This document shows positions 46,854 through 58,669 of a stretch of 64,000 nucleotides of DNA, one piece after another (position 1 is the stretch's first letter; the number at the start of each line of letters is the position of its first letter). Source of the stretch: Gnetum montanum (Eukaryota > Streptophyta > Gnetopsida > Gnetales > Gnetaceae); the NCBI GenBank assembly GCA_015680685.1, contig MNCI01002996.1, positions 702,032 to 766,031 of the forward strand. The letters are read 5' to 3'. Position numbers and translations under genes: made by a program. The notes under the pieces were generated by a model that was not told where the DNA came from, made no database searches, and worked only from the letters and a program-made list of their open reading frames with translations.

Positions 46854-47990
46854 TTGTACCCAACAACTATAAACCAAAAGGGCATCCAATGGTTGATAAC
46901 TAACTTTGACAGTAGCACATTATGTATGGAACCAACTAAAATCCTAACATGTGCCTATGTTGAAGGCATGGATGAACTTGAGCAAGTTCATCACCAACTC
47001 TCTAATGATGAAGATGATGATACTTGTTGGGAAGAGTTGGAAATCCCTGATAATTTCAAGCAAGAGCCCCTAGAATTAAGAACTCTACCAGTTGACATGG
47101 AATATGCATTTCTAGACAATAGAAATTCAATTATGTTCAATGCAAATCTTGCTCATGAACAAAAAGACAAGCTAGTAAATGTGGTCAATAAATGGTCAAA
47201 AACCTTTGCTTGGTCATATCCCAAACTGACTGGAATTGATCTAAGGATATGATAGCATCATATTTACACTAACCTAGCCATGAAGCTAAGAAGATAGCCA
47301 CAAATATGGTTGAATCCTAAATTAAAGTAGATCATCAAGGAGGAAATAGAAAAACTCCTCAAGGTAGGGTTCATCTATCCCATTGTGGATAGGCAGTGGG
47401 CTAGCCTACTCGTAATTATGCCAAAGAAAGGTGGTAAGTGGAGGGTCTACATCAACTTTAGGCTATTGAACATAGAAACATTTAAAGTTTATTTTTCATT
47501 TCCATTTCTGGACCAAGTGTTGAATACCATTTCTAGGCATTACTATTATAGCTTNAGACCAAGTGTTGAATACCATTTCTAGGCATTACTATTATAGCTT
47601 CTTAGATGGTTATAGTGGCTATAACCAAATCAAACTTATGCCAAAAGATTAGGCCAAGATAATATTCATGAGTCCCTGGTGGACTTTTGCATATTTTAAG
47701 ATGCCATTTGATTTGTGAAATGCCCCTACAACATTTCAATGCCTGGTCCTTAGTATTTTCCAATAGTAGATTATTAGTAGGATAGAAGTCTTTATGGATG
47801 CATTCTCTACCTATGGGGCCACATTTGAGCAAGCCCTAGATAACCTTGAGTAGGTACTGAAAAGATGTGTTGAAAAAAACCTTAGGCTTAATTAGCAAAA
47901 AATCCATTTAATCGTATAGAAAGGCATAGTACTAGGGCATCGAATTTCACAAAAATGGATTGAGGTAGACCCAAGAAAGATAAGGGTCAT
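46854..47990 (+). pseudogene. Gypsy reverse transcriptase (A2)
   Basis: The linker ORF 46854-47252 contains DELEQVHHQL and ends with WSKTFAWSYPKL. RT begins near 47300 with IEKLLKVGFIYPI, then KKGGKWRVYINFRLLN (about 47424). A 44-base duplication joined by an N (47511-47600) breaks the fingers/palm region. The catalytic box near 47790 reads VFMDAFS, with the second Asp changed to Ala. The end has GHRISQKWIEVDPRKI at about 47936. Confidence 0.82.
47511..47600. repeat. 44-bp exact direct duplication across a single N
   Basis: 47511-47554 is repeated base for base at 47557-47600, with N at 47555 and one base between. The pattern is that of two overlapping contig ends joined without merging. Confidence 0.9.
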
Positions 47991-48019
47991 CCAAGGAATC
48001 ACACATCAACCAAAGATAG

Positions 48020-48570
48020 TCAAAGACATCTGATCATTTCTTGGACACACTAGCTACTATCAGCAATTTATAGAGAATTTCTCTAAGATTGCAAAGCCAT
48101 TGGTCGAGCTTACAAAGAAAGATGATCCTTTCATCTGGACCAAGGAGTGTGAACATGGATTCCAACAACTAAAATAAAAAGTCATAGAAACTCTAATTCT
48201 ATGGGTACTAGATTGGTCCAAACTATCTCATATAATGACAGATGCATCTAATTATGCCTTAGGAGTTATGCTTATGTAGTTGGATGATAAGAAACATACA
48301 TATTACATTCACTACATGAACTAAAGCATTAGGGGTGCATAGCTAAATTACACCACAATTGAGAAAGAACTAATGGCTGTGATGTATTCTCTTAAAAAAT
48401 TCAAGCATTATGTGCTTAGTTATAAGGTGTTTATGCACACGAATCATGGTGCTATTTGCTTCCTAATGAACAAGCCAAGGATGAGCCCTTGTATCATATG
48501 GTGGCTCATGATTTTGCAGGAATTCAATCTTACAATGATAAATTAGAAAGGAACTAAGAATGTGGTCGTT
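48020..48570 (+). pseudogene. Gypsy RNase H (A2)
   Basis: It encodes FLGHTSYYQQFIENFSKI (about 48037), KPLVELTKKDDPF, then TDASNYALGVML (about 48238) with the catalytic Asp, and MYSLKKFKHYVLSYK (about 48380). The DHGAICFL-type block reads NHGAICFL. Stops are fewer than in A1. Confidence 0.82.
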
Positions 48571-48759
48571 GACCATCTCTCTTGGTTAAGATGGAATAAT
48601 AAAGAGGAGGAGAGCCTACTCTCTAATCAATTTTTAAATGAACTTCTCATTACAAGAGTAATAAATAACTAAGTACCTATTGAAACAAAATGATATGATG
48701 GAATCCTCACTTACCTTCTCACTCGGGAGATGCCACAAGATCTAAACTTTAGGAAGAAA

Positions 48760-49965
48760 CAACAGTTTCTTCATTGGGCAAAATACTTTATGAAAATCAA
48801 CAGACACCTTTACAACGTGTGCGTCGATGGCTTGGTTCATTGGTGTTTCCCTGATGGGAATCAACTACGCATTTTCTAGGATGCTCATGAAGGCCCTTAC
48901 AGAGGCCACTATGTTGGGAGACATAAGACCATAAAAATCCTAATGGTAGGATACTATTGGCATACAATCTTTAGGGATGGCCACCAATTTGTCTGATCTT
49001 GTGAACATTGTCAAAGAGATGGTAGGATGACCACATGAATGGAGGGTCCTTAACAGTGGATTCAACCACTAAAATCCTTTGACATATGGGGTATTGATTT
49101 CATGGGTCCCATCACACCCATGTCCAATGGAAAGAAATATATCATCGTAGTAGTCAACTATTGCATTAAAAGGGCAGAAGTAGCAACCATCACCAATTGT
49201 ACATCATCCACTGCTACTAGATTTGTACAACAAAATGTTGTAAACAAGTTTGGGATGCCACATGCTCTAATTTCTAACAATGGAACTCATTTTACATGTT
49301 CCACCTTTCAAAAGCTTATGCAACACTTGGGGGTTGAACATAAATTAACAATACCCTATCACCCCCAAGCCAACGGTCAAGTAAAGGTAACTAACAGGGA
49401 GATCACAAAGATCCTAATAACGAACATAAGCAAATATAGAAGAGCTTAGAGCAAAAAACTCAACGATGTCCTCTAGGCCTACCACTCAACATGGAAACTC
49501 CCTATTGGCTACTCTCCCTACAAGCTAGTATATAGAAAACTTCCAATGCTCCTTATTCAATCCGAGCTCTGTACACTCTCAACATCCTGTGAATTGAACC
49601 TTGACCTAAGTCTAGCATAAAAAGAAATATTGATCAACCTCAATGTGCTAGATAAAAACTAGTGGCCCTATCTTTGAATGAAGTGCACAAGGCATTCAAT
49701 AAGCAACAACATGGATTGAGACTTTGGAAACTCAAATTTCAACTAGGAGATAAGGTTCTCGATTGGAACCCCACACATGTACACTAGAAAACAAAGTTCC
49801 AAATGTTGTGGGAGGGACCTTATATAATTGATGAAACCTTTTCTTCTGGGGCCATGACCATATACAAACTTGAGAGCTGAAATAAAAAGCAGTTGGTCAA
49901 CATCCAACAAGTGAAGCTTTTCTATGAGCCCAAGCAAGCCAATGCAATAGATACCTCAATAGATG
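48760..49965 (+). pseudogene. Gypsy integrase (A2)
   Basis: The zinc region shows GHYVGRHKTIK (about 48906) and CEHCQRDGRM (about 49000). The core starts WGIDFMGPIT (about 49088); 49102-49449 is open and includes the second Asp position as ALISNNGTHF (Asn for Asp) and PYHPQANGQVKVTNRE (Val where the catalytic Glu region begins, Glu nearby). The C-terminal tail is frameshifted. No chromodomain. Confidence 0.84.
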
Positions 49966-50009
49966 GACAACCATGCTCAATTTTTTGAATCTCCTTCTTC
50001 CAACTTAGT

Positions 50010-50023
50010 CATGGGGGAGATGG
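50010..50023 (+). promoter_or_regulatory. Internal polypurine-tract-like motif (A2)
   Basis: CATGGGGGAGATGG at the end of the integrase tail, as at 1678 and 11691. Confidence 0.5.
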
Positions 50024-52085
50024 CCATTCGTGCTAATCATCCATATGGCTCAGTTTTTCTATTTTTTTTTTGTTTTTCATGTTTTTGATATTACAATTTA
50101 TTTATTTCACACTTTTAATTTGAAATTTTTTTCCTATTTTACACCATTTTTTACATAATCTTTAGTACATCTAAATCTTTATTAAATATTTTTACACTTT
50201 CTTATATATTTTACTTTGTTTTGTTTGAGTGTGATTTTCAAATTTTTGCTAATAAACGTGCTTTACACCAATAGGACACAGTGGTGTTGTAGCTACTACT
50301 AATGGTGGTTTGTGCATAATGTTTTGTTTACTAATGTCTAGTTTTTATTTTTGAATTTTTGTATTGATGGCTCAATCATGGTTTCTTTTTCATGGAACAA
50401 GCAGTGAGTCAATGACATCCACCTATCCACAAACTCTATGGTTTTCCTTGTTTTGGAAATTGAGGTCCCTTTCATTAAATAAAGCTTTAATAAATTGGTG
50501 ACCTTCGTAGTTTCTAGAATTGAGAAGAATTCAAAGGTTTGTACAGGGTGTGACTTCAAGGGGACTCAATACTCTTTGTACTCTTCTACTTACTTGGGTG
50601 CTCAGGTATTCCCATGGACTTCTTACCATTCCATATCATCCAATAATAGGAAGTTAAATAAAGCCTTTACATGGTGTGGTTCCCATCCAAAAAGAAGAAG
50701 AAAAATAAAAATCATGATGGGAATTCAAAGCACACCCGTAGGAACATATAAACGGGCTACAAGCACTGGTTATGGGACTAGAAAGACATGTTCCCCATGC
50801 CTAAAGGTCCCCTCAAACTAAGGCCCTCTTTCAATTCCTACTTCTCTTTTCTTTGTTTATGGAACAGTGGTTATTCTATGGGTGCACTCTTGTGTCTCAA
50901 TGGGATGGATCGGTCTTAGAGTGGTAATGCAAAGTCACCGAAAGAAATTGGTTTTGGTATAGACGAAGGACGAATCTTCTCAAGTCATTTTAAACACAAA
51001 CTTCACAAAGGACTTCTCATGACCTTAATTTGGAATTTCATTCCACCTTCTCCATCATCCTTCTATGCTGACCATATTCACCTTACTACTAATGTCCATG
51101 TTCTTGATTTCGTGTCTTAGTCTGACATACTTAAATTCTTTGGTAGAATCTTTCATGTTTTGGTCCTTAACTTCCATTGAACATTAATCACCTATGGGGC
51201 CCATAGACTCCTTAGGTTGAGGTTATGCAAGGGTAAATAAGGCATGTACTTTCTATGGGGAGGACCCACTTGCATATCTCTTGGTTGGGTTCATTAAGTA
51301 CCTTATCCTTAGACATTCTTGTAATGAGAATCCTTCGTACACCCATCTTCTACATCACACCATGTGCTCCTTTATATATTTTGTTTATTAAACACGTTCT
51401 CTATTGATTTTTTTCAATTTTTGAGCTTTCAAAGACCCTCTTCAATGATTTTATCATATTCTTAGCTTTTCTGGGATTCCATGGATCCAAAATTCATTGA
51501 AAAGTTCCTTATATTTTTTGAGATATTCAAGTTTCAAATTTTTGCCTATGGGCTCCGTATACGAGACCCATATACGAGGCCTCGTATACAGGGCCCTGTC
51601 AACATAAGGAAAAAATAGTATATGTATGCATGATTCCACTTGAAAAATTTTACATTTTTTCCCAAATGCCAACAAAGTTTTTCACTTTTTCAAAGCCTAG
51701 AACCTTCCAAAGCTCATAACTTCCTAACCGTTCATCCAAATCACTCCATTCTTCGACTCTACAGCTATCAAACATAAGCTCTTCATCATGGGGGCCACAA
51801 ATGTGCCATTTTTGATAGAAAATTTTTCACCATTTTTCTAACTCCCACAAGAGTTTAACTAAGAAATCAACTCTTAAATAGTAATTTACAAGAGATAAAC
51901 CTTTCCAACAAGCTCCGGTAACATTTACAATAAAAGTTAATAAATAATTAATAAAAGATTAATAACATAATCAATTTGCCATGGTCCAACCTTAGCCAAA
52001 GTGCAACTAACTAATGAGTAAAGGTATTCAAGTATTTAGAGTTACACATTATATTTACTAATCCATAGATGTGTTGTGACTGTAG
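50024..52085 (+). mobile_element. Post-pol non-coding spacer of A2
   Basis: It aligns with 11705-13690 of A1. Short ORFs (for example 50495-50821) are not conserved as protein. The region ends with a U3-like segment (next entry) and a stretch matching 13380-13600 of A1. Confidence 0.6.
51549..51632 (+). promoter_or_regulatory. Internal U3-like palindrome segment (A2)
   Basis: CCGTATACGAG, CATATACGAGG, CCTCGTATAC and GGGCCCTGTC follow one another, then TAGTATATGTATGCATGA. The position is the same as 13268 in A1, but the palindromic word is GTATAC/CGAG rather than ATCGATG. A promoter role is inference. Confidence 0.45.
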
Positions 52086-53837
52086 ATGGCACCAAAAGAA
52101 AAGCACATGCAAGAAGCAGATTGTCTTAACCAAGGGAGAAATGGCTTAGAATGGAAAGAGGCCAAGAACAAGCCTAAGAAGAACTACTGGAAACCCACTC
52201 CATAGGTCCTCTTAGGGAAGAGATAGAAGTGTAATCTATCAAATAGATTCCAGAACCAATAGTAGTAATAGAACACTCCCATTAGGATGATGCGCCAACA
52301 CCACAAGCAAATATAGAGGTGACCTTGACAAAGGCTTATCTAAATCAAATTAGATCACAAGAGGTCTAGAAAACAATGCTCTAGGAGTTAAACTTTGGCT
52401 CATTTCTTGAGCAAACACCAAAAGAAGTGCAGGACCAGCTAAAGGCCTCTCCCATGTGGCCAATCATCACTTCCACAATAATAAGTAGGTCGAATCAACA
52501 ATGAAAATCAAGGACATCTCAGTGTCCTACTCGATGTAGGCCATTGCTACAGTGCTTGGGTTGCCTAAAATAGGGACAAGTCTTGATGAGATCCCAATGT
52601 AGGTAGATCCAAACATTAAGAGCCCACATTGTCAATCATGCATTCCTCAACCCAGCACTGACAAGAGATGGAGCTATTGAATAGCTCAACACTAGACCAA
52701 AAGGGGTTGAGGGTGCAATGGTGATGGTGTTGTTCTACCGAGCCTTAGAAGAGGCCACACAGCACAAGATTCAAAAGGCCTTGGATCAGACCTAACAAGA
52801 GAACATGTGATTGACCATAGAGAACCATCGCCTATGGAATGTTGATGAGGACAAGCAACAGTTAACAGATTTCATCCATCAATAGTAGGAGCAACTGGCT
52901 AGAGCAAACATAGAACTAAGGAGATTAGCAGTAGAAAATAGAAATCTCTCCATGGAGGAGGTCCACACCCTTTGCCAAAAATTTGCAATTAAGGTAGTTG
53001 CCTAGAAATTAAAAACTCTCAAATTTGAGAAATTCAAAGATCATTACAAAGAGCAGGTCAGTCTATAGAAGGAGATAAATGAAAAGTGCATTGAGTTGGC
53101 AAAAGTGAAAGTGAATGAAGCCCTTCAACAACTCTAGCAAGGGAAAGAATTGTGGCAACCCATCATTGATGGAATAGACACCTATAACAAAGCAGAAATC
53201 TACACAAAGAAGTTGCAGATTAAGGAGATGACAGAATATATGGAGCTCGCCAATCTTCGTTATGTAAATCTGGCCGTGTTGACTATCAAACGACCATGGT
53301 CAAAACTTAAGAAATAGGTGGCCAACTTATACTTGTTATAAAAAGTCGAGTTCAAGCATCATAAAGACACCAAGCAAAATCTTGCAATGGCAAACACTAA
53401 ACTCAAAGTTCTCAAGGCATGGTTCACTAATCAACAATCAACTACTGAGAACTTGGCCAAGAGGATGAATGACTACCAAGAGTTGTAGAATGCAATCAAG
53501 ACGTTTGATATCGAACTCAAATAGTTTTCTGTCTAGTTTGTCAACGTCAAGGAGATGTTCCCAATAATGCTATGTCCATGAGATATCTTCATTCTAGCCC
53601 ACATTGGTGATGCTGCGTGGACTGTGAATGATCCCCAGAGTAAGGAGGAGAAGATGAAGGCATTACTAAATGCCTTTTTCCTTTCACCAGAGGTTGCAGC
53701 CACAACCGCCTTAGCCATCACATGTGCCCGAAGCTAGTGAAGGTCCTTCAAAACCTCAAGAGCCTTTGTTGCCTAGGACTATTTGATCTTCTCCATCACC
53801 TTCATGTCACCAAAGGATGTGCTATCCAATTTTTGTG
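52086..53837 (+). pseudogene. Extra ORF downstream of integrase (A2)
   Basis: The ATG at 52086 starts MAPKEKHMQEAD. IKDISVSYSM and GLPKIGTSLDEIPM (52505-52600) match the start of the A1 copy. About 1.1 kb corresponding to 13830-14980 in A1, including the Transposase_32-like part, is missing here near 52640. The rest is a coiled-coil-like, E/K/Q/L-rich protein: KELWQPIIDGIDTYNKAE (about 53145), KEEKMKALLNAFFLSPEVA (about 53643). Stops are frequent. Function unknown. Confidence 0.6.
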
Positions 53838-54011
53838 TAGTCATGTAATGGTATTTAATTTTGTGTTGTGAACACCACAATTTTTTGTAATTTATTAATT
53901 TGTACACTCGGGCACTCAATTTTGTCAAGTCAGTTTGTTTTGTTAAGAGTTAGTCAATAATCCCATACCTTTCCAATTTTGTAAGGGAACTTGAGGATGA
54001 GTTTTCATTCT

Positions 54012-54023
54012 GTTGTGGGGGTA
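54012..54023 (+). promoter_or_regulatory. Polypurine tract of A2
   Basis: GTTGTGGGGGTA directly before the 3' LTR. Confidence 0.65.
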
Positions 54024-54941
54024 TGATGAGCGTCAAAGTGTTCCGCCGATGTGAACTCATTTATGTGGTGTTACCTCATTAACAAGGCTACATAGACATA
54101 ATGTTTGCTACATCTACAGGACCCCATCAATGTAATACTGTAGCAAAAACTATAAATACGAGCTCCAAACCATGTTTATGGAAGATAAAAGTCATAGTAG
54201 TAGTAGAGCTCTTACAGTTTGTCCATTTGAAAGTTAGAATATTTCTCTAAGTGCCCATAGCAAGAGTTAGAAAGTATACAGATCTTTATTCGAGTACATC
54301 TACATCTAAACCACACCAGTGTGTACGGCAATAAAGACAAGCCTTTTGATCAAACCTTGCAGTACTTAGAATAGATTAATGATTTATTTATGCATTTATT
54401 ATTTTCATGAAATATGTAATTAATTAAGATAAATTAGAATTTATGCAACTAGTTAATTAATTAAGCTAAATAAAGTAAGTACATAAGTACAACCACTTCG
54501 AGCGTAAACATGTATTCACTTGGTAATCCCAACAACGTTATTGCTTGGTGCACCTAGTAGTGTAGCACTTGGTAACCCAATAGTGGATATGTGGGTTTAG
54601 GACATGTACAGAAATTGGGACTAGATGCTTATGTTAGGATTAGTTAAAGACTAGTTAAGTGGTTAAATTAGATTAGTTGTTAAATTATTCCATCTCTCTA
54701 CTCTAAGGACCAAAGAACATAAAACATAAAACAATAAAAATCATATGCCTTGATTACACTTAGCCATACCTTTGTACATCACAAGTGTAATTGGGAAGAC
54801 AATGAACGACCTTAGGGCAAGGTTCACTTCCTAGAAAACTAGTGTATCGGAAACTAGAAAGTCTGTTTAATTCAACTAAATCATGTGTGAACACGTCGTG
54901 ATTCATATGGTTGGGCGTAGAGGTACCTTGAACACTCATCA
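54024..54941 (+). repeat. 3' LTR of gypsy element A2
   Basis: The 918-bp LTR runs from TGATGAGCGTCAAAG to CTCATCA and is followed by ACAAT (54942-54946). It has the same U3/R/U5 plan as the 5' LTR; differences are scattered, which indicates an old insertion. Confidence 0.9.
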
Positions 54942-54946
54942 ACAAT

Positions 54947-57300
54947 TTTTATATTGTAGATGGCCAAAATTTGAGTGCATTTTCAAGAGTTGAATTGGGT
55001 TAGATCTAAATACCAATATATGTAAAGATTTGCTCCCAATAAACATGCATCTTTACATATTGAAAAAGAGCATGATGCAAGGTCTCTTCATATGTACCAC
55101 AAAGGATACACAAATCATTACCAATTATCCCTCATTCTTTTAATAAAGATTTTACTAGCAAGCAACTATATAAACATGCTTTTTTCAAATCCTTCTTATG
55201 ATGTGCCAAAGTATCATAGGTAGAGTGAAGTTGATATTCTTTTGAATTATTTCATTGAACAACATTCCCCTCAATTATAATATGCAACTAAAACAAAGAC
55301 TCAAGGCTTTTAAAAGTTTTCCAAATAGGACTTTCCTATATTATGGGAGGAGTATTATGAAAAAGAAAACCTCCATAAAGATATTTTGTTATCATAACCT
55401 TCATCTACGATTTGTTTAAAACATAAATATGCTAAATAAGTTTGCCCAAAAGGGCATAATTCAAATTTGAAAGCCAACAAATGTGATTATGTGACCATAA
55501 GAAGTTCCTTTCTATTTGTTCTAACCATTCCCAAACAATCAAAAGAGCTTTATAACTTGATAGCATATAAGACTTACCCATATTATGGGAAGAGCATTAT
55601 AGAAAAGAAAACCTATATAAACATATTTTGCTATCATAACATATACCTATAGTTTGTTTGAAACATAAAGATGCTAAATAAGTTTGCTTAGAAGGGCATA
55701 ATTCAAATTAAAAAGCCAATAAATATCCCAACCTTTGGTATTAATTGATAAACATATTGTTGACGACCTTATAAAATGAAATGAATGGGAATGATTGTGT
55801 GACCATAAGTAGTTTCTTTCCATCTATTCCAACTAATCGAAAACAATCAAAAGAGCATTATAGTTTGATATCATAGATAAGGCATAGAAGTTAAAACTAG
55901 TCTAATCAATTGTAATCAATTTGTGTGGCATAGAAATTTTTGCAATGAGCTCATCCCAAATAGAGAGTTTCACTCTTTTAAGAAAAATGGAAGTGCCAAG
56001 GTACTTAGTAGGGAGAGAATCTTCTATGTAATCTAAATTTGCATAGAAAATTTAAAACATAGGATTTGAAGTGCCAAAATTATAGAGTTTACTTTTAGTG
56101 AAATTGATTTGGAGAACTGAAGCTATAGGAAAATCACAAGGGCATTACAAAGCATTATTTAAATTATCATGAGAAATTTTTAAAACAAAAAGGTATCATC
56201 TACAAATTGTGAGTGAGCACAACTACAACATGCAATGGTAGGAGTAATGTCTTTGATACAATTTTAAGATTTCTCTTTTTGAATGAAAGCATTAAAACTT
56301 CCCATGGCGAGAACAAATAGATAGGAATATATTAGGTCCTCTTACTAAATGCTATTTTGTGCAAATATATCTCCCTCTCATTTACCATTGAAGAGAATTT
56401 GAATATTAAGCCTTTATCACATTGCTCATATTTTCTCATCCAATAAGGTCAAAAACAAAAGGAATAAAGAATAGTATCCATATATTTCAAGTTGATCAAA
56501 TCATAAGCTTTATTAATATCCAACTTGAGAGCAAGGCTTTTAGCTTTGAAGGGTTGTTGAATGGAACATTTCTTGTGTGAGAATTACTTGATCTAGAATA
56601 TGTCTACCAACTACAAAGCAGGTTGCTCTAGTGCCACTATAGAAAGAATTTTGCTAATGCAAAGCATGAGAAAATTTGATATGATCTTAGAAGCTTAGAT
56701 TTTTCTTGGAAAGAAAGCAATCCAAGTGACATTGAGCTTCAAAAGAATTTTATCTATTTTCTAGAATTCCAAAACTATATTGTAAACATTTGTCCCAACA
56801 ATATGCAAGTAATTTTTTAAAAAATCAATAGGAAAGCCATCAACACCTAGAGCTTTATTGTTGCCCATGCTAAACACAACATCATGAACCTCAACAATAG
56901 TGGGGGGAGAGTTAAGATTCTAAGCATCAGAAGAAGAGAGATGTCTATCAATACATAAAATAACTTTCTTAACCATAGCAAAATCAGGAGTGCTAGAAGC
57001 AAGCAAATTAGAGAAACATGTTAGAAGGATTTAAGGTAATCATACCTCTATATGATTGACCTAGTCATAACTCTTTATATGTTTGATACCTTAGAGATCA
57101 AGGGTTTCATACTATCTCTAACACTAACAATTTCACTTTCAACACTTCTAAAAAGAAGCCAAAGATTTTCTAATTTAATCTAACAAGGAATTTCGGAATA
57201 TTCAATAAAATTGAGATCAAAATCTAGCATCCATTTTGAGTAATAAAAGTATTTTGACGATCAATAAAAACTTTGAGATCTAAACCTACTATGATATTAT
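54947..57300 (-). pseudogene. L1-type LINE reverse transcriptase, reverse strand
   Basis: Read on the minus strand from 57,300 leftward, RT blocks appear in order: VVFSMGNNKALGVDGFPIDF (about 56850), SLALKLDINKAYDLIN (about 56525), FVDDTFLF with the catalytic Asp pair (about 56195). Near 55060-55105 comes CILCGTYEETLHHALF, the cysteine-rich zf-RVT region found at the C-terminus of plant L1 proteins. Stops and frameshifts are present throughout. The A2 element seems to have inserted just after the zf-RVT part. Confidence 0.82.
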
Positions 57301-57861
57301 TGCTCTTATTATAATTAAATTTGTATTCTAAAATTTCTAGCAATAATAATATTTTGTATTATAATTAATTGCACTTAATGTAATAATATAATTTGTATCT
57401 AAAATCCCTTGTTGAATTAATATTCTAATAATTTATATTGAAAAAATTTTGTATTTTTTTGGTTAGTTTTGCTGAAATTGTGATTTAGCAATGTTTTTTG
57501 AAAGCCTCATTATCTTATCTTTCTTGGATACAACTAAACCATTTATACTGCAATTCCTTTTGCATATCTATAGTAAAAGCTACTCTAAGAAGATTAGGTT
57601 AGACATGCAACTAAATATAACAAATGCAAGATTATTTACCTAACATGTCAACCAAGAATTTACTTGTTCTAGCACATGAAACATGAGAAAGATGTCCATT
57701 ACAAGCAATATCATTTACATGTGTTAGTGTTTTTTTTTATATAAATCCCTTGGGATAACAAAAGTTAAATTTTTGCTAATGTAGGAAAGGAAACTTAACC
57801 GAAGTTATGCATGATAAGTTTGTGTTAAAATTAAAATGATTTATCATGAAACTTGACTAGG
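57301..57861. other. AT-rich sequence, nothing recognised
   Basis: Probably the left-over upstream part of the LINE and surrounding DNA; no coding signal that I can support. Confidence 0.35.
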
Positions 57862-58040
57862 TAGCATCATTTGAAGTGATGTTAAGATGCTTGTTTTATA
57901 AGTTAGAAGACATGGATTCAAACTTGGGCATAGGCACCCAAAAGGAATAGACTTTAGCTCATCTACTAACCCCTAGGAGGAGCCACTCAAAGAGGTTAGA
58001 CCTTCTCTCACCTACCAACCCTTGTAACCTTCTTTTTTAT
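57862..58040 (+). repeat. SINE-like unit, copy 2
   Basis: AGTGATGTTAAGATGC (A-box-like) and GACATGGATTCAAAC (B-box-like) are followed by CAAAGAGGTTAGACC, in the same order as at 33945-34115. Confidence 0.55.
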
Positions 58041-58371
58041 CATGAAATTTTTACTAGACAAACTTGGGATCCTTTTTTTTTTTTTCCTTTAATCATGAAA
58101 TTTCACTAGACAAGCTTAGTTGTAGGAAACATGTAAGCTTTATAGTCTTGGAATTGGCAACTACTAAAAAGCAAGAATTAGTCTAATAACCGGTAAAATA
58201 GTGTGCTATATAAAAATTGGTTTTTGTAATTGATAAAATTTTGTCAAATTTCAATATAATTAAGCTATAACAATTCAATTTCAAAAAAAAAAAATAATAA
58301 CTAACTCTTGATTATATTGTTAAAAAAATGCCTAAAACAGTCAAGTCTACATGTTATGTTGCTAATGACTA

Positions 58372-58588
58372 GCTCCTCCATATACAACTTCATATGTTGG
58401 ATTATCCCCAAATTTGATATAGTTAGTGAAAGAAAAAACTTCGGCTCCTCCATATACAACTTCATACGTTGGATTATCCCCCCAAATTTGATATAGTTAG
58501 TGAAAGAAAAAACTTCGGCTCCTCCATATACAACTTCATACGTTGGATTATCCCCAAATTTGATATAGTTAGTGATAGAAAAACTTCA
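58372..58588 (+). repeat. Triplicated 72-74 bp tandem repeat
   Basis: Three units start GCTCCTCCATATACAACTTC at 58372, 58444 and 58518. They are nearly identical, so the array is recent compared with the surrounding decayed repeats. The array is bracketed by a diverged direct repeat (TAGTCTAATAACCGGTAAA at 58171, AAGTCTGATAACGGGTAAA at 58647). Confidence 0.85.
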
Positions 58589-58669
58589 CCATCGTGACAA
58601 ACAAGTGCTCTCGGCACTGAAATTGGCACATAATAAAAAGTCAGAATAAGTCTGATAACGGGTAAACAT

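Larger units (their letters stand above)
41993..54941 (+). mobile_element. Gypsy element A2, complete in structure, 12.9 kb with nested LTR
   Basis: LTR, primer site, gag, protease, RT, RNase H, integrase, spacer, extra ORF, polypurine tract and LTR follow in order. Flanking pentamers ATAAT and ACAAT are a target duplication with one change. A family B solo LTR (44063-44895) sits in gag. The tRNA-Asp-type primer site, the long region after integrase and the lack of a chromodomain point to the Athila/Tat branch of Ty3/gypsy. All genes are broken, so it could move only with help, if at all. Confidence 0.9.
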
